In this document: positions 34,677-42,591 of the stretch, in pieces
How positions within the stretch are numbered: the first letter of the stretch is position 1
How the letters are laid out: every line of letters starts with the position of its first letter
Source: Ornatilinea sp.
Lineage (GTDB): Bacteria > Chloroflexota > Anaerolineae > Anaerolineales > Anaerolineaceae
Reading direction: 5' to 3'
Length of the DNA stretch: 64,000 nt
Assembly (NCBI GenBank): GCA_018433975.1
Contig: JAHDQE010000018.1
Location: forward strand, 43,720 to 107,719
Translations under genes and position numbers: made by a program
The notes under the pieces: model-generated
Told to the model about the DNA's origin: nothing
Seen by the model: the letters and a program-made list of their open reading frames with translations, nothing else
Databases searched by the model: none

Positions 34677-35186
34677 ATGGCAAAAACACAACAGATTTCT
34701 AAAAAACAAACTTCTAAAAAACCGGTTTCTAAGAAACAGAGTGCTCAACAAAAGAAAGCTCAATCCAACACCCGGTTGTGGATGATCGGCGGCGTGGCGC
34801 TGGTGGTGGTCGTTGTAGTAGGGATCTTGATCTCTCGCCAACCTGCCGTATCTTCTGCTTCTGAGAAAGCGCTGCCCCTGGAGGTCAGTGTGAGCGAGGC
34901 CGCAGACCTGCGCGATGCCGGGGCATTCATGCTGGACGTGCGCGAGCCGGAGGAGTGGATGGCCGGGCATATCCCCGGTGCGACCCTCATCCCCCTGGGA
35001 GAGCTGGCGTCCCGTGTCAGTGAGGTGCCCACCGACCGACAGGTCGTGGTGGTTTGCCGTTCCGGCAACCGCAGCGCCACCGGGCGCGATATCCTGCGCG
35101 ATGCCGGGTTGGAGCAGGTCACCAGTATGGCCGGGGGAATGAACCAGTGGGCCGGCGCGGGGTACGAGACGGTTACCGGGCCGTAG
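34677..35186 (+). CDS. Membrane-anchored rhodanese-like protein
   Basis: A 169-aa protein. The N terminus is very Lys/Gln/Ser-rich (residues 1-30), followed by one membrane helix (about 34-53) and then a single rhodanese domain on the outer side. It has LDVREPEEWMAGHIPGA and the active-site loop VVCRSGNRSA with Cys127. The six-residue loop size suggests a sulfurtransferase rather than a phosphatase. It is divergently oriented to the histidine kinase. Sulfur transfer or redox trapping at the cell surface is likely; the acceptor is unknown. Confidence 0.87.
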   Translation: MAKTQQISKKQTSKKPVSKKQSAQQKKAQSNTRLWMIGGVALVVVVVVGILISRQPAVSSASEKALPLEVSVSEAADLRDAGAFMLDVREPEEWMAGHIPGATLIPLGELASRVSEVPTDRQVVVVCRSGNRSATGRDILRDAGLEQVTSMAGGMNQWAGAGYETVTGP

Positions 35187-35215
35187 TCCTCAGTGCTTTA
35201 TCGGTAAGAATCGCT

Positions 35216-35241
35216 CACCCGCCGCACAACTGCGGCGGGTG
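35216..35241 (+). terminator. Terminator after the rhodanese gene
   Basis: A perfect 11-bp stem (CACCCGCCGCA 35216-35226 with 35231-35241) has a CAAC loop and starts 29 nt past the stop. The tail GCTTCATTT is moderately U-rich. Confidence 0.7.
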
Positions 35242-35276
35242 GCTTCATTTAAAGTGTTTTTACCGGAATGTTTCCT

Positions 35277-35831
35277 TTATTCCAGGTTCGCATGGCGCTC
35301 GCGCATCGTTTCATGGGTCTGGTGGAGGGTTTCCATCAACCGGGAGGTCAGAGCGTCCAAAAACAGAAGCAGCATCTGTTCAAACTCCGAACCCAACGGA
35401 AGCGGCCCGGCCGGAGCGCCTTGAATGTTTTTTGTCCTTCCGGGAAGGATCACCGCCGGTCCTGCCAGCCTGCCCAATGAAGAGGCCCTGCTGGAAGTGA
35501 CCCCGCACAGGGCGGCCCCGGCGGCCTGTGCTTTCTGCGCCGTGCGGATAACCCCTTCGGTCTCTCCACTGCCCGACCCTGCCAGCAGGAGGTCTCCCTT
35601 CCCAATCGCGGGGGTTGTGACTTCGCCCACAAGATAAGCGCGGAGGCCCATCTGCGTCAAACGCATGGCGAACATGCTCATCACCAACCGGGTCCGCCCG
35701 CTTCCATGCACAAACACGCCGTCGGCCCGTGCAATTCTGGCCGCGAGTTCTTCCCATTCTTCCAGTTCCGCTGCGCCAAACAGATGTTTCAGTTCGTCCA
35801 GGTTGCGGTAAATGCGTTCTTCTGCTTTCAT
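35277..35831 (-). CDS. SIS-domain isomerase, 6-phospho-3-hexuloisomerase-like
   Basis: A 184-aa sugar isomerase (SIS) protein matching the HxlB/PHI pattern in length and order: VFVHGSGRTRLVMSMFAMRLTQMG, then LLLAGSGSGETEGV and VTSSRASSLGRLA, and a terminal helix rich in Gln/Glu/His. HxlB interconverts 3-hexulose 6-phosphate and fructose 6-phosphate, but the partner synthase (HxlA) is not seen nearby. It lies 121 bp downstream of the aminotransferase gene, beyond a terminator, so it would be reached by read-through of the PTS operon or by its own promoter. An AgaS-like or other ketose-phosphate isomerase role is possible. Confidence 0.82.
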   Translation of the reverse strand: MKAEERIYRNLDELKHLFGAAELEEWEELAARIARADGVFVHGSGRTRLVMSMFAMRLTQMGLRAYLVGEVTTPAIGKGDLLLAGSGSGETEGVIRTAQKAQAAGAALCGVTSSRASSLGRLAGPAVILPGRTKNIQGAPAGPLPLGSEFEQMLLLFLDALTSRLMETLHQTHETMRERHANLE

Positions 35832-35890
35832 CCTTTATTCCTCGTTTCTTCCGGCTGCTCTTCTTTATTAAAAAGAAGGTGGAATAAAAA

Positions 35891-35928
35891 ACTTCGAAGC
35901 AGGGACCCGGCGGGGTATGCTTCGAAGT
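35891..35928 (-). terminator. Terminator of the PTS operon
   Basis: On the minus strand, 24 nt past the aminotransferase stop, a 10-bp perfect stem (35928-35919 with 35900-35891) is followed by a run of six T. The 18-nt loop can form a small inner stem. Confidence 0.85.
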
Positions 35929-35952
35929 CGTCGGGATGCCCGGAGATACGGG

Positions 35953-37272
35953 CTAAGGAGAGACCACGCGGATCACTTCCTCAAATACTTCCAGGACCTT
36001 TTCTACCTCTTCGTCCGTGATGACCATTGGGGGCTTGATCTTGATGCAGTTTCCCAGGTCCAGATACCGTGATTCTCCGAACAATACCCCGCGCCGGATG
36101 CCTTCATCAATGAACCGGGCTGCTTCTTCCCGGGCAGGCTCTTTCGTTTCGCGGTCCTTGACAAGCTCGATCCCGATCATTAAACCGGGGCCGCGGATGT
36201 CGCCGATGATCTCGTACTTCTCCTGCATTTCTTTCAGCCGTTTTGTGATGTAAGCGCCGACAACCCGGGAGCGTTCCAGCAGGTTTTCTTCTTCGATGAT
36301 CTGGAGGACCATCAGGGCTGCCGCCATCGCGACGGGGAAATGCGCGAAGGTGAAGCCGTGGTCTCCCGGCGCGAAGGTGTCCAGTTCGGGGCGCTGGAGG
36401 TTGCCGGCCAGCGGGAAGCCGCCTCCGATGGCTTTGCCAAAGGTGAGGATATCCGGGACCACGCCGTACACGTTGGAGGCAAACATTTCGCCTACTCGCC
36501 CAAACCCGGTCTGGATTTCATCCCAGATGAGCAGCATATCAAATTCGTCGCAGATCTTCCGGATTTCGTGATAGTATTCCGGCGGGTAATCGATCATCCC
36601 TCCGCCGCCCTGAATGGGCTCCATGATGAGGGCGATCGGTTCGCCGTCCACGGAATGTTCGATCATATCCCTCAAGAATTGGGCGCAGTGCAGGTTGCAG
36701 GAGGGATGCTGCAGCTTGAAGGGACACCGGTAGCAGTATGCGTGAGGGAAACGCACCACGTTTTCCATATAGTTCAGATACTGGTTGTTCGGGTGCGGGT
36801 AAGAGAGCGCCAGGGTGGCAAAGGTGCGCCCGGAGTAGTTCAACCAGGGTGCCAGGAAGTACTTCCGGTTGGGGCGGTTCCGGATGGCGATCTTCATTGC
36901 GCCTTCATTGGCTACCGAGCCGTGCAAAGAGTACCCAACTTTCTTTAAGTTCCCCGGGGCCAGGTCGGTCAACCGTTTGTTGAGCAAATATTTGGGGATG
37001 GTGCCAAACCCGCTGCGCACGTGGGTCACGTGTTGGATCTGCTCGGTCACCGCGGCGATCACCTTTGGGTGGCAGCCTCCAACGCCAAGGCTCCAGGCCT
37101 GCGAGGTGCAGTCTATGAATTCCTTGCCATCCATATCTTTGAAGGAAGCGCCTTTTTGATCTACGATCACGAGCGGTTTTCCGGTCCCTACGCCGCCGCC
37201 CGCAAAGGCATTCATCCCGTCTATTAAATCCTGTTCCGTGTATTCCCCAAAAAAATCTTTCATGTAATCCAT
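35953..37272 (-). CDS. Class III PLP aminotransferase
   Basis: A 439-aa class III (acetylornithine/GABA-type) aminotransferase. Cofactor-binding regions are HGSVANEGAMKIAI, the Asp motif LIWDEIQTGFGRVG, and Schiff-base Lys in LTFGKAIGGGFP. An insertion of about 30 residues before the Asp motif carries five Cys (CYRCPF, CNLHCAQF), a pattern seen in clostridial-type members and possibly a metal or cluster site. AGGAG stands 7 nt upstream of the ATG at 37272. It is the last gene of the PTS transcript before the terminator, so it probably aminates or deaminates the product of the dehydrogenase encoded just upstream. Confidence 0.86.
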   Translation of the reverse strand: MDYMKDFFGEYTEQDLIDGMNAFAGGGVGTGKPLVIVDQKGASFKDMDGKEFIDCTSQAWSLGVGGCHPKVIAAVTEQIQHVTHVRSGFGTIPKYLLNKRLTDLAPGNLKKVGYSLHGSVANEGAMKIAIRNRPNRKYFLAPWLNYSGRTFATLALSYPHPNNQYLNYMENVVRFPHAYCYRCPFKLQHPSCNLHCAQFLRDMIEHSVDGEPIALIMEPIQGGGGMIDYPPEYYHEIRKICDEFDMLLIWDEIQTGFGRVGEMFASNVYGVVPDILTFGKAIGGGFPLAGNLQRPELDTFAPGDHGFTFAHFPVAMAAALMVLQIIEEENLLERSRVVGAYITKRLKEMQEKYEIIGDIRGPGLMIGIELVKDRETKEPAREEAARFIDEGIRRGVLFGESRYLDLGNCIKIKPPMVITDEEVEKVLEVFEEVIRVVSP

Positions 37273-37292
37273 TTTTGTCTCCTGATCGGATA

Positions 37293-38348
37293 TTAATAAG
37301 ATTCCTGCATGGTTACCAGTACTTTCATGGCTTCCCGCTTTGCCAGAGTAGAAAACCCTTCCCGGATGTTTTCAAGTGTTACGGTCTTGCTGATCAATTC
37401 TTCCAGCGGAAGGTGATCCGCAATTTCTACCGCGGTTTTAAACTCCTGCGCCGTGCAGTTGTAAGTGCCCAGTAATTCCACTTCTTTGTAATGGATGATG
37501 TTGGGATCCAGGGTGACGGTATCCCCTTTGGGAACGCCGCCAAAAATAACCAGCCGTCCCCCTCCCCGGACCAGGGCGCAGGCGTCTTCAATTATTTTCG
37601 CGCTCGGGACCGAGACCACCACCAGGTCTGCCCCCATGCCGTCCGTTTCATTCAGAATGACCGCGGACATGTCCTCTTTCCCGGAATGGATGGTGACGTC
37701 CGCGCCCCACTTTTTAGCGTAGCTGAGGCGGTCGTCGTGATGCCCCACGCAGATGACCTTCTCTGCGCCAAGGTACTTCGACAGCATCACCTGTATCCCT
37801 CCGATCGGCCCGTCCCCGATGATCACCACGCTTTCACCCGGCTGCAGGTTAGCCTGCGTGATCAGCCCGCGGACACAGGTGCCCAGCGGTTCCAGCATAC
37901 CGGCCTTCTCAATGGGCATGCCGTCGGATATTTTGACCAATCCACCCTGCCGGACGATAGGGGCGGGGATGATCACATACTCCGCGAAAGCGCCCGCCTG
38001 CGTGGTGCCAAAATCCAGGGTATCCAGGCACAGGGTGGGCATTCCTTTCCGGCAGTAATAGCACTCGCCGCACGAACTGGCCGGCGCGGCAGAGACCCGG
38101 TCCCCAATGCTGAACCCCGTCACTCCCTCGCCAAGGGCCGCAACCGTTCCGGCGAACTCATGGCCCAGGGTGCGCGGGACGGGTAAATCCGAGAGGGACG
38201 AGCCCCGGCTGTAGGTCCGCAGGTCGGACCCGCAAATTCCGCAGACGGCCACTTTGACCAGCACCTCTCCTGCCTGGGGGAGGGGCATGTTGATCCTCTC
38301 GACCCGGATGTCTTCTTTTCCATAATATCTGGCAGCCAGCATGTTCAT
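37293..38348 (-). CDS. Zinc-dependent alcohol/polyol-phosphate dehydrogenase (MDR family)
   Basis: A 351-aa medium-chain dehydrogenase. Catalytic zinc ligands are in CGICGSD and LGHEFAG, and the structural zinc site has four Cys in CGECYYCRKGMPTLC. The Rossmann motif is VIIGDGPIGG. It resembles sorbitol dehydrogenase and galactitol/L-threitol-phosphate 5-dehydrogenases. Its position between the PTS EIIC and the aminotransferase suggests oxidation of a hydroxyl of the phosphorylated imported sugar or polyol. Two in-frame ATGs (38348, 38342) are possible, with GAGG upstream of both. Confidence 0.9.
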   Translation of the reverse strand: MNMLAARYYGKEDIRVERINMPLPQAGEVLVKVAVCGICGSDLRTYSRGSSLSDLPVPRTLGHEFAGTVAALGEGVTGFSIGDRVSAAPASSCGECYYCRKGMPTLCLDTLDFGTTQAGAFAEYVIIPAPIVRQGGLVKISDGMPIEKAGMLEPLGTCVRGLITQANLQPGESVVIIGDGPIGGIQVMLSKYLGAEKVICVGHHDDRLSYAKKWGADVTIHSGKEDMSAVILNETDGMGADLVVVSVPSAKIIEDACALVRGGGRLVIFGGVPKGDTVTLDPNIIHYKEVELLGTYNCTAQEFKTAVEIADHLPLEELISKTVTLENIREGFSTLAKREAMKVLVTMQESY

Positions 38349-38390
38349 TGTTTTATATACCTCGAAAAATAAATTTGATAATAGCGAAAG

Positions 38391-38590
38391 GCCCTGCGGC
38401 GGATGCCCAACAACCCGGCCGGATCGTACTCCCCGCAGGGCAGTAGTTGGTAAAAAACTCTAAGCGCTGCTCAAAACGATTTCCTGTCATGATGTAAGCT
38501 TCTGCAAATCTTTGCGGTCAGGGGGGAGGCTTCCCGCCGTAAATGGACCTTGCCGGTATGGGTGCGGACTCAACCTGGATTTACGGCGGG
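38391..38590. other. Two inverted repeats between EIIC and dehydrogenase genes
   Basis: The 311-bp gap between the EIIC and dehydrogenase genes has no gene but two long-loop inverted repeats: GCCCTGCGG (38391-38399) with 38433-38441, and a perfect 12-bp CCCGCCGTAAAT (38533-38544) with 38579-38590. Neither is followed by a U-run. They could set unequal expression of the transport and enzyme halves of the operon. Confidence 0.5.
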
Positions 38591-38659
38591 CTGCTCTTTC
38601 CCCGGTGATTTCCCTTCTCCGGTTGGAGGAGGAATGAAAGCGCCGGTTCCTCAAAGTTT

Positions 38660-39718
38660 TCAGGCGATGGAAAGGACCTCTTCCGTGTCGGCGGATTTGG
38701 TATCCTCGAGGTCCGGTTTTACGACCAGCACCAGTGCGGTGGTGACGGCTACGCCGACGACCAGCGCCAGCAGGTAGGCCATGGGTTTGCTGACCAGCGG
38801 GAGTACGAAGATCCCGCCGTGAGGGGCCATCAGTTCAATGCCCATGATCATGCTCATTGCGCCCGCAATTGCGGAACCCACCATCTGGGAGGGGATCACC
38901 CGCAAGGGGTCCGCGGAGGCGAAGGGGATGGCGCCTTCCGTGATGAAGGACAGGCCCATCAGCCAGGCGGCGTCTGCGTGCTTTTGTTCTGCGGGAGAGA
39001 ATTTCTGAGGCCGGATCTTCGCGGCAATTGACAGGGCAATCGGGGGAACCATACCGCCGATCATGATGGCTGCCATGGGCGCGTAGTTCCCTTCAGAAAG
39101 CATTGCCAGGCCAAAAGCATACGCCGTTTTGTCCACCGGGCCGCCCATATCAAAGGCCTGCATGGCCCCCAATATCGCGCCAAAGAGGATTAAGTTGGTG
39201 GTGCTCATGCTCGTCAGCCAGTTGGACAGGCCGTCCATGATGGCCGCGATCGGGCCGCCCAGCACCAGAAGCATCAACAGCCCTACTGCGAGGACGCTGA
39301 TCAGCGGGATGACCAGAATGCCCATCATCGGGCGGACAATTGCGGGGACCTTGATCTTTTTAAGGAAATAAACCAGGTAACCGGCAATTAAACCGCCTAA
39401 CAGGCCGCCCAGGAACCCTGCCCCAACGGTGTTGGAGATGACGCCCGCCGTAAACCCTGCCGCCAGACCGGCTTTGTCGGCCAGGGAATAAGCGATGAAT
39501 GCGGCCAGGATGGGGATGATCAACCCCAGCGCTCCGCCGCCGATTGTCATGAGATGAGCTGCCAGGCTTCCCTCGGTCTCAAAACCGTTATATCCGCCTA
39601 CCAGGAATGAAAGCGCGATACATAATCCCCCCGCCACAGTGATGGGGATCATATAAGAGACACCGGATAACAGGTGCCGCCGGAGATTCAGCAGGTGTTT
39701 TTTTTCTTTTTCGTCCAT
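38660..39718 (-). CDS. PTS fructose-family EIIC membrane component
   Basis: A 352-aa integral membrane permease of the fructose-mannitol PTS family. About nine helices are visible. Characteristic stretches are HLLSGVSYMIPITVAGG at the N terminus, NTVGAGFLGGLLGGLIAGY, MQAFDMGGPVDKTAY with the conserved GGPVDK, and FITEGAIPFASADPLRVIP. GGAGG 6 nt upstream supports the ATG at 39718. Unlike classical FruA, the A, B and C domains are separate genes here. The substrate is probably a hexose, hexitol or a derivative that is phosphorylated on entry. Confidence 0.92.
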   Translation of the reverse strand: MDEKEKKHLLNLRRHLLSGVSYMIPITVAGGLCIALSFLVGGYNGFETEGSLAAHLMTIGGGALGLIIPILAAFIAYSLADKAGLAAGFTAGVISNTVGAGFLGGLLGGLIAGYLVYFLKKIKVPAIVRPMMGILVIPLISVLAVGLLMLLVLGGPIAAIMDGLSNWLTSMSTTNLILFGAILGAMQAFDMGGPVDKTAYAFGLAMLSEGNYAPMAAIMIGGMVPPIALSIAAKIRPQKFSPAEQKHADAAWLMGLSFITEGAIPFASADPLRVIPSQMVGSAIAGAMSMIMGIELMAPHGGIFVLPLVSKPMAYLLALVVGVAVTTALVLVVKPDLEDTKSADTEEVLSIA

Positions 39719-39762
39719 TGATTCCTCCTCTTTTTTCGATAGCATGGGTTGCGTGTTTAAGA

Positions 39763-40083
39763 TTAGTCGGATTGTTCTTTTAATGATTTCTCTACATATT
39801 CGATGATTTTGTCTGCCTTACCAATTGCTTCTGATACGCCGAATTCGAATACAGGTTTGTTTTCGAAACGTTCCTGGTTCATGATGACGACGTCTGTCGC
39901 AAAGATCACAGCGTCCACCGATTGGGCCGTCTGGCGGCTGATTTCATTTTCAATCCCCAGCGCTCCCTGTGTTTCTACATAAGCAGTATGCCCTCTTTTT
40001 TTGGCCGCTCTTTCCAGCGCTTCGGCGGACATATAGGTACTGGCTATTCCTGTACTGCATGCGGTACAGATAGCAAATTTCAT
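39763..40083 (-). CDS. PTS fructose-family EIIB component
   Basis: A 106-aa cytosolic phosphocarrier. The phosphorylated Cys is Cys9 in CTACSTGIASTYMSAEAL. The usual fructose IIB motif CPTGIAHT is changed to CSTGIAST, a mild divergence consistent with a non-fructose substrate. The rest (GALGIENE, VIFATDVV) follows the family. GGAGG is 9 nt from the ATG at 40083. It lies between EIIA and EIIC, in the order A-B-C along the transcript. Confidence 0.9.
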   Translation of the reverse strand: MKFAICTACSTGIASTYMSAEALERAAKKRGHTAYVETQGALGIENEISRQTAQSVDAVIFATDVVIMNQERFENKPVFEFGVSEAIGKADKIIEYVEKSLKEQSD

Positions 40084-40127
40084 TGACTTTCACCTCCTTT
40101 CCATGAGCTGTTTGTTTTAGGGTGTGG

Positions 40128-40589
40128 TTAACCGATTTTTACTTCCCGGAAAGCTGTAAGAACATCCGGTTTTGAAGGGGCCTGTCTTAACTTCTCTTGA
40201 AAATCATCGTGCGCTAACATTCTTGCCAGGGAGGCCAGGGTCGCCATATATTCCCTGTCTTCAACGGTTTCGGGGACTGCCAGCAGGAATAAAAGGTCTA
40301 CCGGTTCCTCGTCGATGGAGTCGAAGTCGATCCCCTGTGCGGAACGGCCGAACGCGACCGTCGGCCGGCACACGGCGGCGGATCTGCCGTGCGGAATGCC
40401 GATTCCCATCCCGACCCCGGTCGAGACCTGTTCTTCCCGCTTCCGGACGGCCGCGACATATTCTTGTACGTTGGTAATTCGTCCGGCGGCAAGCAGCAGG
40501 TTTGCCAGTTCGTTGATGGCATCCCATTTGGTTGCTGCCGCGAGGTCCAGACAGATGCAGTTCTCGTCAATTACGTTTTCAATATTCAT
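40128..40589 (-). CDS. PTS fructose/mannitol-family EIIA component
   Basis: A 153-aa phosphocarrier of the PTS_EIIA type 2 family. The phosphorylated His is in GIGIPHGRSAAV, preceded by REEQVSTGVGMG. It ends with the helix LASLARMLAHDDFQEKL. It accepts phosphate from HPr and passes it to EIIB. It is the first gene of the operon, with a leader of about 60 nt from the predicted promoter, and the operator palindrome lies inside that leader. The ribosome site (AAGG) is weak. Confidence 0.92.
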   Translation of the reverse strand: MNIENVIDENCICLDLAAATKWDAINELANLLLAAGRITNVQEYVAAVRKREEQVSTGVGMGIGIPHGRSAAVCRPTVAFGRSAQGIDFDSIDEEPVDLLFLLAVPETVEDREYMATLASLARMLAHDDFQEKLRQAPSKPDVLTAFREVKIG

Positions 40590-40629
40590 TCTTTTGCCTT
40601 ATTGGGTGGTACTGGAGGATTATTTTGCA

Positions 40630-40653
40630 AATTCATCAGACGACTGATGAATT
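40630..40653 (-). promoter_or_regulatory. GntR operator candidate (perfect palindrome)
   Basis: AATTCATCAG (40630-40639) and CTGATGAATT (40644-40653) form a perfect 10-bp inverted repeat with a 4-bp centre, at about +1 of the PTS promoter. The GntR/UTRA regulator gene lies just upstream of the operon, so it is the likely binder, repressing until the phosphorylated sugar is present. Confidence 0.72.
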
Positions 40654-40654
40654 C

Positions 40655-40683
40655 ATTTTACATTAATTTTTGCTGAGAGTCAA
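40655..40683 (-). promoter_or_regulatory. Sigma-70 promoter of the PTS operon
   Basis: On the minus strand TTGACT (complement of 40678-40683) and TAAAAT (complement of 40655-40660) are spaced by exactly 17 bp. The operator palindrome follows directly. Confidence 0.8.
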
Positions 40684-40711
40684 CTACCAAAATGTGCTTT
40701 TTTAAACCGGA

Positions 40712-40738
40712 AAGTTTCTTCGGGCGGCGAAGAAACTT
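40712..40738 (-). other. Hairpin upstream of the PTS promoter
   Basis: AAGTTTCTTCG (40712-40722) pairs perfectly with 40728-40738 around a 5-nt loop. It sits between the gntR terminator and the PTS promoter and may act as a second terminator or an additional protein-binding site. Confidence 0.5.
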
Positions 40739-40760
40739 GAGGACGCGTTAAAAAAATAAA

Positions 40761-40781
40761 CTGTAGAAGGAATTTCTACAG
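40761..40781 (-). terminator. Terminator of the gntR transcript
   Basis: CTGTAGAA (40761-40768) pairs with TTCTACAG (40774-40781). On the minus strand the stem is followed by TTTATTTTTTT. It lies 38 nt past the gntR stop and insulates the PTS promoter. Confidence 0.8.
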
Positions 40782-40818
40782 CTTTACCGATGCCCGCCGG
40801 TGGTACGCCGGGCTTTTA

Positions 40819-41556
40819 TTAATCCAGAGACAATCTTTTTAATTGGAACTGGATATTTTTTGCTTCGTGATAATCGGTGGAATAGATGATCGGTTTCCCC
40901 AGCCGGTTGTAGACGACTTCTTCCAGCAGAATCCACGGTTCGGAAGTGCGGATGCCCGTTTCCTTTGCGATGCTTTCATTGATCAGCACGGCGCTGATGT
41001 TGGTCCATGAATATTCCAGTTTGATCTTCCAGGTATCTCGGAGGTAATTGAATAAAGACCCCATGAAAACGGAATCATCCCTCACATCCTTGAAATAGAC
41101 TGCTTCGATGACATCAATGGAATAGATGACCGGTTTCCCTTCTACACAGCGCAGACGTTTAATATACAGGACGGGGGTGCCGGGTTCCAGACTCAGGTGG
41201 AAGGCCACGTCCTTATTGGCGGGCATTTTTTCCACACTTAATACCTGGATGGTTTCTTTCACCCCGTTGTTGCTGAGCAGCTGGGAGACGCTTTGCAGGC
41301 GGGTGATATCCATGTGGATATCCTTGGGGTCCGAGACAAGGTACCGTCCCGAACCTTGCTTTGTGCGGAGAATGCGCTCGGCTTCAAGCAGGTGAAATGC
41401 TTCGCGAACCGTGAACCGGCTGACTCCGAGGAGTTCAATAAATTCGGGTTCGGTCGGAATCTGGTCCCCGGGTTTGTAATTCTCATTAATTAAAAACTCG
41501 AGGATCCTTTTTCTGATTTCATACCGTAATGGCGTGGAAGAGTTGAAGCTGTTCAC
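40819..41556 (-). CDS. GntR-family (HutC/UTRA) transcriptional regulator
   Basis: A 245-aa GntR regulator. The N-terminal winged helix reads LRYEIRKRILEFLINENYKPG, then PTEPEFIELLGVSRFTVREA, with the recognition helix at about 42-55. A UTRA effector domain follows (about 100-240; PVLYIKRLRCVEGKPVIYS, KPIIYSTDYHEA). The GTG at 41556 is preferred because AAAGGG lies 5 nt upstream; a GTG six bases earlier is in frame but too close. It is transcribed in the same direction as the PTS operon but separated by a terminator. It presumably senses the phosphorylated PTS substrate. Confidence 0.9.
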   Translation of the reverse strand: MNSFNSSTPLRYEIRKRILEFLINENYKPGDQIPTEPEFIELLGVSRFTVREAFHLLEAERILRTKQGSGRYLVSDPKDIHMDITRLQSVSQLLSNNGVKETIQVLSVEKMPANKDVAFHLSLEPGTPVLYIKRLRCVEGKPVIYSIDVIEAVYFKDVRDDSVFMGSLFNYLRDTWKIKLEYSWTNISAVLINESIAKETGIRTSEPWILLEEVVYNRLGKPIIYSTDYHEAKNIQFQLKRLSLD

Positions 41557-41725
41557 AATCACCCTTTAAATACTTTTTTAAGATGCCGGCATCCGAAGAG
41601 GTTTTCTTCAACAAATATCTTATCACAATCTGCTGAAAATTTTTTCCGCGCTTATGAATCAGGCGCTCGCGCCGGTTTTATAAAGGGAGAAAAAGGGTAT
41701 GGATGAATGCGGACCGGCAAAATAA

Positions 41726-41754
41726 GACACCGGCCTGTTCATACGGCCGGTGTC
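41726..41754 (-). terminator. Terminator of the small membrane-protein gene
   Basis: A 10-bp perfect stem (GACACCGGCC 41726-41735 with 41745-41754, 9-nt loop) is followed on the minus strand by TTATTTTG, 14 nt past the stop. Confidence 0.8.
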
Positions 41755-41768
41755 TGCGTGATAACCAT

Positions 41769-42380
41769 TCAATCCGCTGACGTGTTTTGCTCGGCACAGC
41801 GGACGGGGACCGGCGGGCGCTGCCGCACCCGGTATATCGCTGCCGTTGCGGCCGCCAGCAGAGCGGCTGCCAGCAGGGTGCTTTTGAGGGAAGGCGACTC
41901 CGTCCAGTTTAACCGGCGGTACACCTGGCCTTCACTCAGGACGGCCGTGGTGATTTCTCCATCCGGACCGGCGTGGAAGGTCAGGGTGGTTTCTTCTCCC
42001 ACCCGGCGGTACTGGTAAGGGGCGGTCTCTATCCAGTGCGCCTGGAAGGCGCTCAGCGAGTGGTCGGGGTTGGAAATAATGCTGGCCTCCGGCACCAAAG
42101 TTTCACCGTCTGCCGCGCGGTACCATCCGGTGATCCGGATCGACCGTTCGGCGGTCTCCAGGGCGTGTTGAGGGGTTTTTGAGCTCCCATCAAAGAAGCT
42201 GCTTAAAATTCCCTGCACTCTCTGGAACAGGGTGTGCGTTTGATTGGAACCGGTAACCGGGATCATAGGGGCTGGGGAGAGGAAAGATGTCAGGCCCAAA
42301 AAAAGAGGGAGTATCAGGGCCAGCACGAGCAGGGCGGCCGCCCACGGCGCAGTTTTAGCGTAGATCTGAGTTTTTTTCAT
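41769..42380 (-). CDS. Hypothetical protein with two terminal membrane helices
   Basis: A 203-aa protein I do not recognise. A hydrophobic segment at about 12-33 (AAALLVLALILPLFLGLTSF) and a second near the C terminus at about 168-182 (STLLAAALLAAATAAIY) bracket a soluble domain of about 130 residues. That domain is rich in Thr and aromatic residues and is presumably extracytoplasmic, leaving a short basic cytosolic tail (YRVRQRPPVPVR). The central part reads like a beta-rich domain (SIRITGWYRAADGETLVP, TTLTFHAGPDGEITTAVL). Flanking terminators make it a single-gene transcript. Confidence 0.7.
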   Translation of the reverse strand: MKKTQIYAKTAPWAAALLVLALILPLFLGLTSFLSPAPMIPVTGSNQTHTLFQRVQGILSSFFDGSSKTPQHALETAERSIRITGWYRAADGETLVPEASIISNPDHSLSAFQAHWIETAPYQYRRVGEETTLTFHAGPDGEITTAVLSEGQVYRRLNWTESPSLKSTLLAAALLAAATAAIYRVRQRPPVPVRCAEQNTSAD

Positions 42381-42533
42381 CGCAGTCTCTTTTGGGTGGG
42401 TCTGCTGGCTGTAGTGCAGTTTTTGAAGAGGCCCGAATTAGAAATATTTTACAATAAATTTAAAAAATATACAAATCTTTGAAAAAGATAGTTTTCTTTA
42501 ATGCAAGTTTCGTGCCGGAATGGCCGTTAAATT

Positions 42534-42565
42534 AAAAACCGGCTCTCCGATGAGGACCGGTTTTT
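42534..42565 (-). terminator. Terminator of the DinB/TPR gene
   Basis: AAAAACCGG (42534-42542) pairs with CCGGTTTTT (42557-42565). Because A- and T-runs flank the GC core it could act in both directions; on the minus strand it lies 27 nt past the DinB-like stop. Confidence 0.8.
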
Positions 42566-42591
42566 GAATTTTTGCAGTTGGCCGCAGCGGA

